64,000 bases of DNA from Phlebotomus papatasi (lineage: Eukaryota > Arthropoda > Insecta > Diptera > Psychodidae), in contig NC_077224.1 of NCBI RefSeq assembly GCF_024763615.1, forward strand, positions 558,001 through 622,000, written 5' to 3'. The translations under genes and the position numbers were made by a program. Below are positions 45,601 through 57,900 of the stretch, one piece after another. The notes beneath the pieces are model-generated. The model searched no databases. It was not told where the DNA came from and was given only the letters and a program-made list of their open reading frames with translations. The stretch's first letter is position 1, and every line of letters starts with the position of its first letter.

Positions 45601-48600
45601 GATACTTCAAGTCAGATTGGGAATCTGACCATCGTGATGTCCACTTCATCCATTTGTGAAAAAGTAGTAGTGAACCAGTTCCCTGACATCCTTTTCCCAC
45701 CATTCTTTTTCCATACCTGAAGAAGGAGCCATCAAGCTCCGAAACATTGACAAGGAATAAAGGAGGAGAAGATCAAAGGTCAAAATCCCGTGTTTTCACT
45801 TCTTAAAAAGTGGCTCTAAATGGATGTAAAGTTTGAGGCCTCTATCTCTCATAGTTTCCGAGATAATCGACTTTAAAGATTTTCACACACTTTTATGCAT
45901 TTCTCATCCAATTTTTTTCATTTTCAAGTGAAATTTTGCACATCTCAAGCCTGAAAGAGGCTCTAAATGGATGTAAAGTTTGAGGCCTCTATCTCTCATA
46001 GTTTCTGAGATAATCGACTTTAAAGATTTTCAGACACTTTTATGCATTTCTCATCCAATTTTCCTTATTAATAACGATAATATGTTACTTACAGTTTAAG
46101 AATTATACGAAATTTGCATTATTTATTTATAAATATCGTTCGAGTTTGCCACAATCCAAATTTGCAATGAAGGAATCGCACCTCTATAAACTGATCTAGG
46201 CTTATCACTGGTTTTTATTGATGATCATTATTGGAATTTTCAACAAACTTGTTTCACATATCCCATGAAACATCCCATCCAATAAATAAAAAAAAAACCA
46301 AATCTGTCAACCCTTTATGGCCTATACACATTGGGAGAAATTTTTGTCAAAAATTGCTTTTTTGAAGGAAATTCCCTGCAGCGTTGTAGGGAAAAACGTC
46401 AAATTTCTGTCAAAAACGCTATTTTTGACGAAAATTGCTCCCAATGTGTAGACACCTTTAGGCCTTAACTTCTTAAGGGGCGTGGCTTAAAATATATGAA
46501 TGAACAGTATCAGAATTCTCATTACAACCTTTTTGAAGCATATGATGCAGTAAAAACAAATGCTTTAAACTGTAGGAGTTCCAAATAATTGATAAATCAA
46601 AATTTTACTTCAAATTAAAAAGAAAAAAATACTCATTTGTAATCAAATATCCATCACAAAGTCCAACGCATTTTTCTTCATTCATTCCTCTTCTCATACA
46701 CAAATCACTCAATAAAATTTATGAGTTAATTTTTATTTATGACTTTACTGCAAAAATCCAAAATAAAATTTTACAGCTGTAAATTACAAAATTATTTTGC
46801 ATCATTTGTTCACCTAGACCAGAAAGATAAAATCCCTAAGCAATCACTCATTTATAGTTTTCCACATCAAGTGCTCTAAAATTCTTGTAAATATTGCATC
46901 AAAGAGTAATAATTAAATTGCAGAGAGTTTTCTTTTTATAACAAAAAAGTGTTTATCCCCCATTTTGTATTTATTGAGTAAGAAAAATAAGCAATATATT
47001 TTGTAGCACTCAACTCTAAAAAATCTCACTCAAACAATTCATTCAAACAACAACCGGCCACCACACTCAAAATCTGCCCGGTAAAAGAATTACTATTTGT
47101 TATCAATATTGCAATGTCAAACAAAATTTAACTCTCCGGACACAAACACTCTGCAGAGTTGTTTTGATCATCGAAGATAAGTTCATCACTCAAAATTATT
47201 TCTTTTTTTTTTGGTCAGTGTTAGTCTAACAGGGAAGCTTTTTCTTTTAAATTGTTAAATGCATGCATTTTGTTTTGGATTTATTGGATTCTATTTAGTT
47301 TCACATTGAGGCAAAAACAATTATTATTATAGAGAATATTATTATCCCGAGCAAGTTAGCTAAAAATTAGTCATGTTTATTTAATCTTTTTTTTTGTTGC
47401 ATTTTCTTATTTTGCAAAAAAAAATATTACAATTAAAAAAAAACGACAAACAAATCTCTGACAAATTCCACAAAAATTCTGTAAAACATTTTCAATGCGC
47501 ATGACAATGAGAAAAGAAATGAACGTGACTGCAATGAAACATGAAATATAAACTCCAATAAATCCATTTTTTGACCATTTCTGAACAATATGATCAAAAA
47601 AAAAACAACTTCCTTTTGTTTCTTTTACTCAAAAAATTCGCAAAAGGATTTTTCTCTCTTTCTTTTTCTTGGTTTTTGTTTTTACATAAGAAAAGTAAAA
47701 AAAAGATAAAAGCAAATGAATTAAATTGAAATTTGTAAAATATACCTTGCTGTTGTGACAATGATCGCGTTGTGGCAGCTGCAAGAGCTCCGGCATTTGC
47801 ATTATTCGGTGTATACATAAAATTGTGGGATTCACTTTTTTTGCCACTTGCCGCAATAAACAAGTGAACATTCACCGGTTCAGGCAGTTCTGTGGTCATG
47901 TACGGTGGCACTGTACATATCAGATGAGTCTGCACAAAAAAAAAGAAACAGCCATTATAGAATTCTATAAATATCAAGGTCACCAATTAAAAACTCAATC
48001 TCTCACTCAAGACTTGATTGCAGAACAAAATAAAGAGAAATAAAATAAAGCAAAAAATAAAAATTGCATACCTGTTGCAAGTACTCTTTATCCGGAATAA
48101 CCATTTCTTGCCATATCACTTCACCCGATGAGAGTTTCTGTGTTTGAAAGACAACACGAGTATCTTTTGAGAAATTTTTACCAATTACAAAGAGTTCCAA
48201 TCCTCCAGATGCAGGGCACGATGTCAGGGACTTTCGGCAAATTTCCGGAACCCCTGGTGGTTGGGCTGGAAAAAAAAAAACATCATATTGGCATTCGTTA
48301 CGATTTCATCTTTAAAATATCTTGATATATTTTATTTATTAAAGGAAAAAAAATAAATGGTCAGTAAAAAGTCAAAAGTGATCAGCAAAAAATTAAATTT
48401 GATCAGCAAATAATTCGAAATGATCAGTAAAAATTTTCAATTTTGTCAGTAAAAAGTTAAATTTTGTCAGTAAAGTTAAATTTGGTCAGTAAAAAGTTAA
48501 ATTTGGTCAGTAAAATCTTCGAATTGATCAGTAGATGTATTCGAGTTCATCAGTAAAAATTAAAAAGTAATCAGTAAAAAAATAAAAATGGTCAGTAAAA

Positions 48601-51600
48601 AGAAAATATGGTCAATAAAAAATTAAAAATGAGCAGTAAAAATATTTGAGTTGATCAGCAAAAAATTAAAAATGGACAGCAAAAAAATTAAAAAAGCAGT
48701 AAAAAATTAAAAATGACCAGTAAAAAATAAAAAGTGATCAGCAAAAAAATTGAAAACGAGCAGTATATTCAATATAATCAGTAAAAAATTAAAATTGAGC
48801 AGTAAAAAATTAAAAGTGAACAGTAAAAAATTAAATGTGGTCAGTAAAAAATTAAAAATGAGCAGTAAAAAATTAAATAAGGTGAGTAAAAACTTAAAAG
48901 TGGTAAGTTAAAAATAAGAAGTGGTCGGCAAAAAATTATTTATTTTAATTATTATTTTATTATTATTATTTTGATTTTCTACGGCTCACTTTTAATTTTT
49001 TGCTCACCATTTTTAATTTTTTATTGCTCTTTTTTAATTTTTGGCTGACCAATTTTTATTTTTCACTGATCACTTTGTATTTTTTACTGACCATTTTTTT
49101 TACTGCTCATTTTTAATTTTTTGCTGATCACTTTTTAATTTTTTACTGACCACTTTTTATTTTTTACTGCTCATTTTTTATTTTTTACTGCTGTTTTAAA
49201 TTTTTTTACTGATAATTTTTAAGTTTTTACTGACCAAATTGAATATTTTTACTGCTCATTTTTAATTTTTTGCTGACCACTTCTTATTTTTTACTGACCA
49301 CTTTTTGTTTTTTACTGATCATCTTTTACTTTTTACTGATCATGTTTTATTTTTTACTGACCACTTTTTTATTTTTTACTGATAGTGTTTCATTTTTTGC
49401 TAATCACTTTTCATTTTTAACTGACCGCTTTTAATATTTACACCGATTTCGGATCAATATTGCAGAGTAAAATTAATATTTTCGGAATGTAATTTTAACT
49501 TTTTTGGATTTCTCTCAGCATTGGAATGGTTTTGAATTTTTTTAAACACCGCACCGAAATTTAAAAACCGATCGAAACTGCGCAAAAAGCTAAAATTCAC
49601 AATTTTACTAAATCAAAAAAATACAATAAAATGTAGAAGACATTTAAAAAGTTATCAAAAAATAAATAAAATTATTATTGATTTTGTACTCACTGCAAAT
49701 GATCTGTTGAGAGCAGACTTGAAGTGATTCTGTTGTGCCATCGTCATTAGTAACAATTGTCCTGAAGACCATGCGACATCTTGTGGACTTCTTCTTGCTC
49801 CTCGGCGTCGACTGATCCGGAAATCTGTGTTCAACATCGACATTTCGCTCCTTGAGAATTCCAACACAGTCACACGTCACAGTCATATCCTGTTCGGGCT
49901 TCAACTCTAACTCTATCACCATCGTACCATCCACCTTCTTTTCTACGCATGGAGTACTATTTTTGCCAGACACTTTGCATGCCTGGTAGAACATATGTGG
50001 CGCCACTCTGTCCACATCCGTTCCAATGAACACTTGCAGCACCGTCGGTTTGTCATATCCCACCAATTTGACAATGGGAAAACCATTTCCACTGCGATCC
50101 TTCACAGCTCCTCGGCTACCCTCAGTCTGATACCTAGCCCGGTGCTGTTGCTCCGGCTGTGCCACTATTTGCAACTGATACTGTCCATTCTTGGAGATAC
50201 CACCAATTTGGGTTTGCAGATTCACCGGACCCATGGCACGTCGCACAAGTGGTCGTGACATTCCATGACGCGGAGCTGCCATTAGTCTGTAAATGGGATG
50301 TATAATTGCATTCTTCCAAGAATTAAATAAAATATACAATCTCACTGTAATTTTATTTTATTTATTTTTTTCAATCATACTCACAGGGTGACGCAATTTT
50401 ACCATTCTTTTTTTTTCATGCATAAAAAATATATTAAAACAAGACGAATTTATTTCTTTATACTAAATAAACCCCTACACAACTTTTTATGACAATCTTT
50501 TGGGTTTTTACATATAGATTTATTCACGGAAAATCCTCTTAAGATGAAGAAGATATTCTATTGAAAGAATTTTACACATATTCAACATCATCAATAAACC
50601 CTGTGCTTTTTTTTCTTTTGCATTCAAGAAGATGAAACATAAAGAATTATTCTAAAAAAAAACATGAGAAAATCGTTTAGGAATTAATGAAAGAATTGCC
50701 TGAAAGCAACAATTAAATTGATATTAAAACACGTGGTATATCATAAATTCCATTAATATGCATTAGAAATGACGTTGGAGCTGAACTGAATCCATTTTAT
50801 TGTAAATTATTTAAAATAAAACTATTCGAATTTTGTGTCATAAACGCCCGAATACACAAAATTGTGGTCCATGATATTGATAAGCCCAGAAAAGATTAAC
50901 CCTCTAACGGGTAAGACCGCCTCCAGGCGGTCTTCACAAAAATCACATTTACAGCGACAATAAAGGTTTTATTTAATTAAAAGTGCTATAGTGTCCTCGG
51001 AAATAGTCCTATAAACATCTCTTGAAAGTTTGAACTCATTTTGACTCTTCGTTTTATTGCTATTCCCAGTTTTGTGTGACAGGTCAGAGAAAAAGCAACA
51101 AAAAATATTTGTGCAAAAAAACTAATTTCCAATTTCCATAAAAATGCCGATTTAAAGTTATCTGACTAAAATAAATTTATTTTTTACTGAAAGATATGTC
51201 ATTCTACTTTGTATATTTCATTTAAAAAATTTGAAAAAACTAAAAATGTGAATTTTAGAAGCAAAAAAAAATTCAAAAAATTTTTATATTTTCTCACCTA
51301 GCGCCTAAACTAAAAAAGATAGTGATGGTTGTTTCGACTTTATTGGATCATAATTATCCTAGAAAACATTTTTTTAGAACTTTTTTTCGCATATTAAAGA
51401 AAACACCGTTAGAGGGTTAAAATATTCAACATCGAATTTTCTAAAATCGATTTTCGATTAGACGGGTTTTTTTTTTATTATATCGTAAAAATTTTCGATT
51501 ATCTGAAGAGTTGTAGTTTTTATCCACATCACTTAAGATCGTCAAATTCTGACAACTAAAACGTGAGTTATGACAATTTTGGGATCTATTTTTAAATCTC

Positions 51601-51927
51601 GAAATCGAATTTTCGAAATTCTATTTTACTACTAAATCGCCAGTAGCAGCTGTCGAATGAGATTTTAATATCCTAAAGAGGTATGGCATTTTCCGAGACC
51701 TTTGCAGATCACTCAAGATCATCAAATTCTGACATTTAGGACCAGATTTATGCAAATTTTAAGATTTATTCTTGGATCCTTTATTGCTCGGGTCAAGAGG
51801 TTCAAGTTTTTTTTCCTATCAACAAGGCTAAGATCTAAATGTACCAAATTAAAGTCTGATGCATACCAGAGGTTGACTTATTGAGAAAATTAAAAAAAGG
51901 TATTGTGAAGAATATCAGCCAAAAAAG

Positions 51928-51960
<33 letters not shown>

Positions 51961-54900
51961 ATGTGACGCTAAGTCAAAGAAGCCACTATCCTATATGTTG
52001 AGATGACTTTCCGAGGCTGTGACGAAAATCACTAGGGGAAAGCGCGCTACCTTCGGACAACTCAAGCTTCGAACAATTTAATTTTTTCTCTACACTGAGA
52101 AAAAAAGAGGCTACGATTAACTTTTTTTCGTCATAACTTTAACACTTTTCGGGTGTAAAAATATATCAACATTTTTTAATGTTAATTTCTCATCTTTTGA
52201 GGGTAAAATAAACATGAAAAAGGGTAACTTTAACCCATAATGCACCTTAAAAGGGTAATATTTACGCTGATTTCGGATCAATACTGCAGGGTAAAATTAA
52301 CATTTCCGGAATGTTATTTTGACTTTTTCGGATTTCTCTCAGTGTATGTTCCTTTTAGATTTCACCCATAGCTCTTTTCTGAAGATTTGAGGCATTGGAT
52401 TAGTTATTAAAATATAATATTATAATGGGCCAAATTCATTTATAACACATTGAGAAAAATGAATTGTTCGAAGCATATATCGTCCGAAAGTAGCGCGCTT
52501 TCCCCTAAATTGAAAAATTCCCTTTCTGAGGAAATTCTAAATTTAACCCTTACAATTAATGTACCGAAATCAATGAGGGGCAAGACTTTCAGGTTTCGCA
52601 CAGGGTCTGGCTTCTAACACTTCATATTCTTTACCTATTCATTTACTGACCTATTTTTTTTTATATATATATGGGAAAAATATGAAGAGTTCGAAGCCAG
52701 AGTGTTTGCGAAGTCTGAAAGTCGTCGCCTATGTAGGGGTTACAAATACCCTTACGAAAATAAAATCTACCCCTATAGTTTTAAAATTAACATGAAAAAT
52801 TGTTCAGATATTTTTTACACGTAAAAAGTGTAACCATTATTACGAAAAATATTTCTCAATGTTAGTGCCAGGGGCATGAGATTTCCTATGTTTCCCATAT
52901 GTTTCTAGCGATCCGAAAAAACTTTTGAGTTTATTAGCTGTTTTCTGTCATTGTAGAATGAATTAGCAAAAAATACTAATACAAAATAAAAGCCAATTTA
53001 ATAACGTAGAGGCAACCGAAAACCCTAAATTGGCAACGTACGTAGTTTTGGAGATATCTCGTGAAATGTGTACGAAAACAGGGAAAAAAATACACTAAAA
53101 CCGGTCGCATTTTTCAGAGCTAATGTCATCCCCATGGTTATTGCATTCAAAATGGTGCATTGAGAATTTTATTTCATAACATAGAATGGTAAAATTGTAT
53201 CTGCCTGATAAAATAGCACAAATTGACTGCAATCTTTTTCTTGACACTTGAAAATAGGCAGAAGCGTAAATACAGAAAGAAGCACAGGGAATTCTTCAAT
53301 GGAAGTTAATGAAATCCATACACATGCTTTTGTGAAATTCAATGAATTAATGAATTGAGAAAATGATAAGAAAAATTTACAAATTGATGGTTTATTTTAC
53401 ACTGCAAATTGAAAAAAAAAATCCTGCGATTTTTTGTGTTTTTTTTTAGTCAAAACTGTACCTCACTCTCACACACATGATGATACGAAAAAGAAGATAA
53501 AAGTGAAAATTTAGGACAGATATTGCATTTTGTTTATAATCCCACCTTGTCTGTCACTAAAAGCCCTGAAGTCTTGTGACTCTAAAACTGTCATCAAAGA
53601 GCAAAGATTAATCAAACAAAGTGAATTTTCTAACAAAAATTAAAAAAAAAAAATTGTGGCATCGTAAGACAAATTTCACAAGCGAAACCTCTAACGAGAG
53701 ACAAGGCAAGAGAGCAATTTACAAGTCGTTTTTTTTTCCTCAAAGCAGGATTTGTTATCATTATCAAGAATGTTTAGAGTAATGTATAAATATTTGTTTT
53801 CAGATATCAATTGTTCAGATTTCTCATATTCAATTAAATATATTACAAAATTCTTTCACCAACATATTCCAATAAATAAACCATCAATCCATTATCAACA
53901 ATTAAGATAGATTCATATTAACCGTCAATGACAAAATCCCTTACAGATTTTCATTCTCAAATTTACACATTTTTATCATGATTACCAGGAAAAATCGCAA
54001 TGTCACAATTTTTTTAGTAGAGAAATTTATTAGAGATATTAGCAAAAGTGGTAACGAACCGTCTGTTCATAGCTGTAGTATAGTAATATAAAAGTGTCTC
54101 GGCTAAGAAGAAACTGATAATGAGCCTAAACACAAGTAGATTTTGATTCTCCAATAGTGTCTTGGATAAAAGGTAAATGAAACTCTATTTGCACAAGAAG
54201 TCGTTGAAGTTCGAAGAATTCAAATTCAAATTCGAATTTTCATACTAATTTTTCGAACAAAGTGGGGAAAATTTATTAAATATCACAATAAAAAGCTGAC
54301 AAAAGAGTTACTCAGTGATTATGGAGTGATTAAATACTGGGGCAAGACCAGTAAACGTCGTTGTTCTGTTTTTTTCCTCACAATAATGTAAAGATCGTCA
54401 CATTTTGACACTTGAGTACTTCGAAATTCGAACAGGATGTAACTTCCGCCACCTTGCGAAAGTATTAAAAAGCAAGAAAGTCTCTTTTTTGGATCTTCAA
54501 ATAGATTTTCGAATTTTTCAAGATCTACTTCTGTGCGGGAAGAGTGTGCAGATGCCCTTACCACAAAAACTGAGATTCTTTCCGTACAGAAGTAGATCTT
54601 GAAAAATTCGAAAATAATAGTGCAAATAGAGTTCCATTTAACTTTTATCCAAGACACTATTGGAGAATCAAAATCTACTTGTGATCGGGCTCAGTAACTC
54701 TTTTGTCAGCTTTTTAGTGTGATATTTGTTAAATTTTCGCCACCTTGTTCGAAAATTTAGTATGAAAATTCGAAATTGAATTTGAATTCTTCGAACTTCA
54801 GCGATTTTTTGTGCAAATAGAGTTCCATTTTTATCCAAGACACTATTGGAGAATCAAAATCTATTTCTGTTTGGGTTCATTATAGAGAATCTCAGATAAG

Positions 54901-57900
54901 CGTTTAGCATGAATATCACTGTTTAGCCGAGACGTACACCTCATGGTCCGGTTTTTTCAAGTTCAATAATTTCTAATTTTTCTGAAAATTGCGATTAAAG
55001 TGCGTAAACTTGTGAAAAGTGCTATAAGAGTAAATGCATGACGGTCTATATGATTCTGTCCTAATTTATCACTCAACTTCGTAAAAAGACAGTAAAATAA
55101 GAAGAAAAAAAATGAGATTTTGTTGCAATGTAAGAGATGAGGATGCTTACTTATTGTTGGGAGGGGAAGGATTTGATGAATTTTGAGCACATGTCGTAGA
55201 TGTTGATGTTGATTTTCCACGTCTTGATGTACGTTTAGAAAAAGCGAATGCATCATTACTGCATGAATCATCATCCACCTGTACCTTCATTTTGTTTACT
55301 TTGCGACGCTTTGTTACAGTTGTTGCCTTTACTGCAATTTCTCTTTTACGGCCATCATCATCATTTCCATCATCAGTCACATTCGATCTGTAGATTTCGG
55401 ACGCAATGTTATCACAGAAATTTTACTCAAAAATTTCTTTCCAAAATGTATGTTTTTTTTCGTGCACTTGGTCATCTTGCCAAAATTTCATCATCCCCCT
55501 CTCGATTAACCCTCAACTAACTAATGTGACTTTTCTTTTTTAATAGTTTTACGAAGCTGAACTAATACACGATGACAAGAAAAATCTAATAGAACATTCA
55601 AATATGGACACATTCAAAAGTCTTTTAATAGTTTCTTTCCTTGCAAAATAATTTTAAAAAAAATAAATAAAAGGCTTAGCATCGACTGAAACTTTTTTCA
55701 CCATCTGCTTTTTTTTGTGTCTCACAAAGCATTACAAATTGGCAACAATCACTATATTAACAACAAAATAATCAACGATTCAGCGAGCGCATGAATAAAA
55801 ATTCAATTAGACATGATTAGAGAATGATAGAACTAAATCAAGGAATGAACCACATATAATAGAGAGAAGGAGGAAAAATTATATAACAAACACTTTAGTA
55901 TAAGTTATCAGTTCCAGATGATGATGATGAAGTCAAAAAGAATCAAATGGATATGATTGGCAAATTATAAATATATGAAACGAATATTTCCTAAATACTA
56001 ATTCACATTAATCAAGACTTTTCAGTGACACATTCAATCTCTTATATTCTATACGGCTGATTTATCTCTCTCTCTCTCTTTCTCTTACTAAAATGTCTCA
56101 CCTTGAATTTTGGGCATTCCTAACACCAACTGAATATTGCATCTCAAGGTGATGATCAAAACCCAGTCCACTGTCATTCGAATTATCACACGGTGGTGGT
56201 GTTTGCCTCTGAATAATCCTCTTCCCTGGATGACTCTTAATAATTTTACCAGGTCCTATCTGCAATTACATTACCACGAAAAGTTGTTTAATAAATTTTA
56301 TTAATATTCCTTTTTTTTTGGTCGAATAAGAATAAATTCAAATACAATTTTCTAGAACAAAATTTTAATATTTTCTCAACATTTTATCTACTAATCACTT
56401 TCGTTTAAAACGATTTCTTGCATTAAAAAAAGCGACAAAGTGTACCAACCAGATGGGAACGTTCCAACTTTGTGGCATACAATATACATAACAAAAATCT
56501 CATTCATTTTTAGAGAAATAAATTTATTTAGTGACTCACTCACGTAGATAATTATTGTGCTAACGAGTTCAAACATTTCTCAAATAACAATTTACTTGAT
56601 TTATTTCATCATAGTTATACTTGTGCTTAGCAAAGCATATTCGTTTTCAACCGATTCCTAAATGAGGGTATAACACATTTTAACGCATTTTTAGGGCATT
56701 GTTTAATTGGATAAAGCAATTAAAAAAGAGAGATTAGGAGCCTTTTTAACATTTGACCTTGAAAACCTTTAGCAGGAATAATTCAAGGTCAGCATTGTAA
56801 ATAGACTTAGATAAAATGGAAGGGTAAAAAAACAAAAGCTAAGTATTTTAATTACACGTGTATATCAAATTATAGGTCTACCAAAGACCCAAAGTCGCCA
56901 TTTATAACCGTTTGACCATTATCTGTGGGCAAAAGAATGAACGGACAAACATAGAGTGGTTATCATTTATTCAAAAAACATTTCGAACAAATCAAATTTC
57001 GATCAAAGCTAAGATATCGTCGCTTCGATCAACAGTTGTTGTAATTTCCAAATCATCTATATCAGCAACTGTTGCAACAATGTGGAAATATACAGACTTT
57101 AGAAGAAGTGCTAACGTTAGGAGTCACCCGAAATGATATAATCAAAAGCATTATTTATACTTTCAACAAAGAGCTTTGTCCAAGTGCATAGAATAAGTTC
57201 CTAATAAGCACTTATTAAGGCCTTAAGTAAAGCATTTTTTTAAACGCTAATAGCGACCGGTTGACAAAAAGTGGAACGGGAATAAGAAATGCGATGGATA
57301 GGGTGGAATCACCAGTTCTCGCCAGTGCCCCACTTCTCGCCACTTACATTGAAATCGCTATTTTTCGCAATTTATGAAATAAATGAGTCGCAATTTTTTT
57401 GTATTGTTTCTGCTTCTACGCATAGAATCGAAAAATAATAATTATTCGTTTTGGATTCACGATTTTGATCACTTTTTAGAGCAATATTTTAAGCAAGTGC
57501 ATCGAATCCAACATTTCTTACCAAATGTACTAAGTGTCGTCAAATTTTCATCAGGCCAAAAATACCTATTTGGGTAAATAATTTGTCTATTGAATATTTA
57601 ATTGCACTTGTGGAATACATAAAATTTGTATTTAGTCAATTAATATTTCATTTTATATTATTTTTGTATAAAAATGAGGCATGGCGAGAAGTGGTAATAT
57701 TCTGGAATTGATTTTACCACCTGTCGCCATATCTTTTCAATAGGCGACGCTAACTTCACTTCGTACATTCTCAGTTGTCAAATCTGCATTGTTTACTTTC
57801 TGCAAAAGCCCCATAATTTGATTTCTCAAATAAAAATGAAGAAAAATCATTTAAAGAGAGTAATGATAAAGTGATCACAAGGAAAGAGAAATGGTGAATG

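Larger units (their letters stand above)
34685..47745 (-). other. NFAT intron 6 (13 kb), repeat-rich
   Basis: The largest intron. It contains at least a dozen repeat copies listed separately, a GC-rich island (41905..42115), an exon-like + strand segment (44742..44815) and a tandem duplication (45812..46064). The stretches 34.7-35.7, 36.4-38.9 and 42.3-44.2 kb are plain AT-rich sequence, with a short (CAG)n run at 38019-38040 and a perfect 16-bp-arm palindrome at 36550-36585. Confidence 0.6.
48266..49693 (-). other. NFAT intron 4, almost wholly an inverted degenerate array
   Basis: The intron between the RHD and IPT exons is filled by a forward array (48358..48935), its inverted counterpart (48982..49437) and a half MITE (49430..49519). 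Confidence 0.75.
50287..55150 (-). other. NFAT intron 3
   Basis: Holds a TTAA MITE (50896..51420), an (AAAT)n microsatellite (51928..51957), a CACTGAG MITE (52092..52345), a 160-bp inverted repeat (52574..52731), a 266-bp repeat (52869..53134) and a large foldback (54088..54937). No exon found. Confidence 0.65.

Noticed and set aside
48358..49437. CRISPR-like regular spacing of short repeats
   Set aside because: Eukaryotic intron, units degenerate and contiguous with no unique spacers, and inverted halves.
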